Positions 60,913-64,000 of a stretch of DNA of 64,000 nt are shown here, in pieces. Both the position numbers and the translations under genes were made by a program. The notes beneath the pieces are model-generated. The model ran no database searches. It worked only from the letters and a program-made list of their open reading frames with translations, and had not been told where the DNA came from. The first letter of the stretch is position 1. Each line of letters begins with the position of its first letter. The DNA comes from CAVOAK01 sp963664465. GTDB lineage: Bacteria; Pseudomonadota; Alphaproteobacteria; UBA8366; CAVOAK01. The stretch is taken from assembly GCA_963664465.2 (NCBI GenBank), contig CAXXSU010000001.1:1-64000 (forward strand). Direction: 5' to 3'.

Positions 60913-62769
60913 CTACTTCGTGCCTGACTTGCTGCGTCGTGTCTCCAGCTGTTGAGATTTTTCCTCGTCGACCCACCAAGTGAAAAACTGTGCGCCGCGA
61001 ATGGGTGTGATCTCGGGTCTGCTGAACTTGTTCCAGTAGATCAGGCGGTCAAAGGGGATGTGCCAATTAGGGATGACGATGTGTTGCCATTGGAGGACGC
61101 GGTCGAGCGCCCGTGTGTAGGAAATGAGAGACGTGCGGTCCGGCGCGGAAATCAGCTTTTCTATGAGTTGATCAATAGCCGGATCCTTTAGGCCTGCCAA
61201 GTTACGCGTGCCATTGCGATCGGCCGCGGCCGATCCCCAAAAATCACGTTGCTCGTTGCCCGGTGACAACGACTGGCCCCAGGTCGAGACCATCATGTCG
61301 AAGTCGTATTGAGAGATGCGCTCCTGGTATTGCGCCGTATCGACGATGCGGACCTTGATGTCGACCCCCAGTCGCTCGAGATTTTGCCTGAAGGGCAGGA
61401 CAATCCGTTCAAACAGCGGGCTAACCAGGAGAATTTCGAAGGCCATGACCTGACCCGTCTCTGTATTTGTCAGTTTGCGGGTATCCTTGCTGACCTCCCA
61501 ACCCGCGGTACGCAGCAAGCGCTGGGCATCGCGCAGATTATTGCGGACATTGCCCGAACCATCGGTTTTGGGCGGCGCATAGACCTGGGTAAACACCTCG
61601 TCCGGGACCCGACCTCGATAGTCTTCAAGGATTTCCAGTTCTCTGCCTTTCGGCAGACCTGTTGCCGCCAATTCAGAATTATCAAAGTAGCTTCGGGTTC
61701 GCGTGTATTGACTGTAGAACAATGCCTTATTCGACCATTCAAAATCGAAGCCGTAGGCAAGCGCACGCCGCACGAGGCGGTCCTGAAACAGCGGATTGCG
61801 CAGGTTAAAGACAAAGCCCTGCATGCCCGAAGAGCGATTGTGCGGTAGCTCAACTTTTGAGATCAAACCTTTCTCGACGGCGGGAATATTATAAGCGGTT
61901 GCCCAAGCCTTTGATCCATTCTCGGCGCGAAAATCATATTCGCCTGCCTTGAACGCCTCCTGTGCCACTGTTGTATCGCGATAATAGTCGTAGCGGATCG
62001 AGCCGAAATTGCTCGAGCCGACTTGGGTGGGATGATCCTTTGCCCAATAGTCGGCAACAAGCTCATAAGTGATGGATCGGTTTGGCTCGAAGGCGGCGAT
62101 TCGATAGGCGCCGCTGCCGAGCGGCGGCAACAGCGTTGTATCGTTGAACTCGCGCCCTTCCCAGTAATGCTTCGGCAGGATCGTCAGTTCGCCGATGATG
62201 AGAGGAAGCTCGCGATTCTCGCCGCCGGTAAAGGTGAACTTGACCTTACGCGGGCCAACCCGTTCCGGCGTGGCGACGTTCGAATAGTAAAAACGATAGA
62301 ACGGCGCACCCTTTTCCTTGAGCGTATTGAATGACCAGATGACATCATCGACGCTGATCGGTTTGCCGTCGTGCCAGCGCGCGTCTGGATCAAGCGTAAA
62401 GATGATCCAGGATCGATCGTCCGGCACTTCGACACTCTCAGCGACATGGCCGTACTTCGAGAAGGCCTCATCGGCCGAACTGCTAAGAAGACTGTCGTAG
62501 ATTAATCCAATGCCGGCGGCTGAGCGCCCCTTGACGATGAAGGGATTGAAACTGTCGTAGCCGCCGATTGAGGCCAAGCGAACCTTGCCCCCTTTGGGCG
62601 CGGCCGGATTCACGTAATCAAAGTGGGTGAAATCGGGGCCGTACTTCAGGTCACCATGCATGGCGATACCGTGCGCGGGCGCAACCTGTTGCGAGACTAC
62701 TGGCGAAGACATTCCCAGCAAGACGCCAATTGCCAGTGCACCTAGGGCAATCCGTTTCATCGATGTCAT
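60913..62769 (-). CDS. yejA: Extracellular solute-binding protein (YejA-like)
   Basis: 618 residues, SBP family 5. The signal peptide is KRIALGALAIGVLLGMSSPV, ending near VSQQVA. Conserved patterns are HGIAMHGDLKYGPDFTHFDY, VNPAAPKGGKVRLASIGGYD, FNPFIVKGRSAAGIGLIYDS and HDGKPISVDDVIWSFNTLKE; YejA-type length and a TWGQSLSPGNEQRDFWGSAA C-terminal segment are also present. It captures peptides in the periplasm and hands them to YejBE. First gene of yejABEF; its promoter should lie between 62770 and 62870. Confidence 0.95.
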   Translation of the reverse strand: MTSMKRIALGALAIGVLLGMSSPVVSQQVAPAHGIAMHGDLKYGPDFTHFDYVNPAAPKGGKVRLASIGGYDSFNPFIVKGRSAAGIGLIYDSLLSSSADEAFSKYGHVAESVEVPDDRSWIIFTLDPDARWHDGKPISVDDVIWSFNTLKEKGAPFYRFYYSNVATPERVGPRKVKFTFTGGENRELPLIIGELTILPKHYWEGREFNDTTLLPPLGSGAYRIAAFEPNRSITYELVADYWAKDHPTQVGSSNFGSIRYDYYRDTTVAQEAFKAGEYDFRAENGSKAWATAYNIPAVEKGLISKVELPHNRSSGMQGFVFNLRNPLFQDRLVRRALAYGFDFEWSNKALFYSQYTRTRSYFDNSELAATGLPKGRELEILEDYRGRVPDEVFTQVYAPPKTDGSGNVRNNLRDAQRLLRTAGWEVSKDTRKLTNTETGQVMAFEILLVSPLFERIVLPFRQNLERLGVDIKVRIVDTAQYQERISQYDFDMMVSTWGQSLSPGNEQRDFWGSAAADRNGTRNLAGLKDPAIDQLIEKLISAPDRTSLISYTRALDRVLQWQHIVIPNWHIPFDRLIYWNKFSRPEITPIRGAQFFTWWVDEEKSQQLETRRSKSGTK

Positions 62770-62870
62770 CCCGTCTTGTGTGTTTCGCCGCCAGCTTAAC
62801 CGAAATCATCGAAGGCGATAACACGCTCGGCAACGAATTGACGGATGAGTGATCGATTGCTCGTCGATCG

Positions 62871-63260
62871 TTACGAGATTTCTCCTGCGACGGGCTGCAC
62901 GTCGAGGTCCATCCAGGTTTCCCCGGCGCCGATTACGCAACTTACGCCATTTGGCATCGTCAAAAATATTGTCCAGGTAGATTGGTCCTCTGTCGTGAAG
63001 ACTTCAAGCAGGCCGCCATTGTTGGCAAGACCCATGGCGCTCTGTGCCTCATGCGCGCGCTGACCCAGGTACTCCACGAGCTCGGTGCGCTGAAAACATT
63101 CGTGTTCGGCAGCGTACGCCGGCCTTACCAGGAACAGTCCGCCGATCACAAGCAGCAGAGAGACGCCGATCGAAACGGCTAATTGTCCGACCGCCACCAT
63201 CGGCGCATGCGTGCGCCGGTTGCCCGGAATTGCGGTATGCGCGGCTGTCTGGATTGCCAT
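62871..63260 (-). CDS. Hypothetical secreted protein
   Basis: 129 residues from 63260, or about 109 from ATG 63200, where the signal segment (QLAVSIGVSLLLVIGGLFLV, ending PAYA) is better placed. The mature domain is about 75 residues: CFQRTELVEYLGQRAHEAQS, LANNGGLLEVFTTEDQSTWT, IFLTMPNGVSCVIGAGETWM. Two cysteines could form a disulfide. The layout matches a widespread alphaproteobacterial family of small periplasmic proteins without assigned function. It runs in the same direction as yejA, about 100 bp upstream of it. Confidence 0.75.
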   Translation of the reverse strand: MAIQTAAHTAIPGNRRTHAPMVAVGQLAVSIGVSLLLVIGGLFLVRPAYAAEHECFQRTELVEYLGQRAHEAQSAMGLANNGGLLEVFTTEDQSTWTIFLTMPNGVSCVIGAGETWMDLDVQPVAGEIS

Positions 63261-63612
63261 GCTTCGATCTCCGGATCGTTAACCCGATTGACGAATACCC
63301 GGCTATCGGGTGGGTTTGGATGCCTGCCCGGCAGAGTTTTGCCGGTATTCGACTCATATGGGGTATTGAACAATCATTCAAGAATGGTATTTCGAGGTGC
63401 CGTTCAAAAATGAGTGATCCATACTAACCTATTGAAATGTAATTGCTTTACTATCGATATGCGGTATTTAGCGGCGGCTGACAATATCTCCCATCTGGCG
63501 CCTCGTCAGAGAGCACGGCCAATCCAACGCGCCTGCGGGTGCTCTTGCGGGTGCTATCGTCAGAAACCGCGTACGATTTGCTCAGCCAAGCTGGACTGAT
63601 TGTGTTGTGGAC
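63261..63612. other. Intergenic stretch without a supported gene
   Basis: About 350 bp. The short open frames on both strands have no family character, ribosome site or hydrophobic pattern. A GCGGGTGCT word occurs twice 12 bp apart near 63534-63556. The stretch is more AT-rich around 63410-63470 than its surroundings, which could mark a promoter, but I cannot define one. Confidence 0.4.
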
Positions 63613-64000
63613 TTAGGGAAGCGGTTGGGGATTGGCACTTAGCGAGCGGATGTAGGCGATGACGTCTGCGCGTTTGCTCGCGTCCTTGATGCCGGCGTAA
63701 GTCATTTTTGTGCCCGGAATGAACGTTTTTGGCTTGAACAGAAACTTGTTCAGTGATTCGTAATCCCACGTTCCGTCCATTTTTCTGAATGCTGACGAGT
63801 ACTTGAATCCTTCCGCTTTGGCCATGGCGCTGCCGACGATATTCCAAAGGTTGGGTCCAATCTTATTGGCGCCACCATCGCTCGGCGTGTGGCATGCAGC
63901 ACACGCCTTGAACAATTTTTCGCCCCGGCTCGCGTCGGCAGAAGCGAGAAGTGTTACGACCGGCTCGGGACCTGCCGGTGCGGCTTTCGCCGTCGCCGTG
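63613..64000 (-). CDS. Class I cytochrome c, 5'-partial at window edge
   Basis: The frame runs from the right edge to the stop at 63613, with about 128 residues visible; the N-terminal anchor or signal lies outside. A Pro/Ala-rich linker (TAKAAPAGPEPVVTLLASAD) leads to the heme domain: ASRGEKLFKACAACHTPSDG with CAACH, then NKIGPNLWNIVGSAMAKAEG, and the axial-Met region FIPGTKMTYAGIKDASKRAD, then VIAYIRSLS. This fits membrane-anchored cytochrome c552/CycM of alphaproteobacteria, which links the bc1 complex to the terminal oxidase. The apparent start at 63915 is internal (a Leu codon before the heme site). Confidence 0.9.
   Translation of the reverse strand, partial: TATAKAAPAGPEPVVTLLASADASRGEKLFKACAACHTPSDGGANKIGPNLWNIVGSAMAKAEGFKYSSAFRKMDGTWDYESLNKFLFKPKTFIPGTKMTYAGIKDASKRADVIAYIRSLSANPQPLP

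Overview
The window looks like a chromosomal stretch of an alphaproteobacterium, probably of the Rhodospirillales type. The evidence is a fragment of GcrA and an intact EipB (DUF1849) gene, both essentially alphaproteobacterial families, together with alphaproteobacterial-style icd, ppx-rlmE, psd-pssA, mlaA, ispG and yejABEF genes at moderate to high GC. Housekeeping genes are intact. The accessory stretches are heavily reworked by insertion sequences (IS).

Left part (1-10 kb): a three-gene accessory operon of unknown function is cut off by an IS1595-type element, which also abuts the C-terminal piece of a cyclic-nucleotide-gated channel. Then come icd (TCA cycle), a LOG-type nucleotide phosphoribohydrolase, a cytochrome c' / diheme cytochrome c pair, a LysM protein, and the phosphatidylethanolamine branch (psd, pssA) with a second CDP-alcohol phosphotransferase.

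Middle part (10-41 kb): this is bounded by two 1470-bp IS1182-like elements in opposite orientation (10734-12203 and 37717-39186). A TPR-repeat gene is split across them: its 5' part lies at 37244-37716 (+) and its 3' part at 10060-10729 (-). Both halves end at TTAA and they rejoin in frame, so about 25.5 kb between the elements appears to have been inverted. The segment holds gene fragments (gcrA, a monooxygenase-domain gene), guaB-GNAT-guaA (GMP synthesis), ppx-rlmE, a Sel1-repeat pseudogene in an AT-rich insert next to tRNA-Gln, a decayed DUF2924/serine-recombinase element with nested IS3 and integrase remnants between arrays of ACAGGGAAT-like repeats, a tandem pair of class V aminotransferases with a methyltransferase, and a PadR-controlled RND efflux operon whose pump gene carries an IS1595-type insertion with an exact 8-bp target duplication.

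Right part (41-64 kb): mostly intact genes. These are mlaA (phospholipid asymmetry), a Rossmann/SAF oxidoreductase, a PagL-like lipid A deacylase, ispG (isoprenoids), a small-molecule catabolic group (DUF3291, VOC, Old Yellow Enzyme, MetE-like, TauD-like), a small secreted protein gene broken by an IS remnant, tRNA-Arg, a lipoprotein, eipB, an M17 aminopeptidase, a GhrA-like reductase, the yejABEF peptide/microcin-C-type ABC transporter operon, and the edge of a class I cytochrome c gene.

I did not find a CRISPR array, an rRNA gene or a clearly novel multi-gene system. The strongest biology here is genome rearrangement: at least ten genes are truncated, split or frameshifted, and several can be reconstructed from the flanking sequence.
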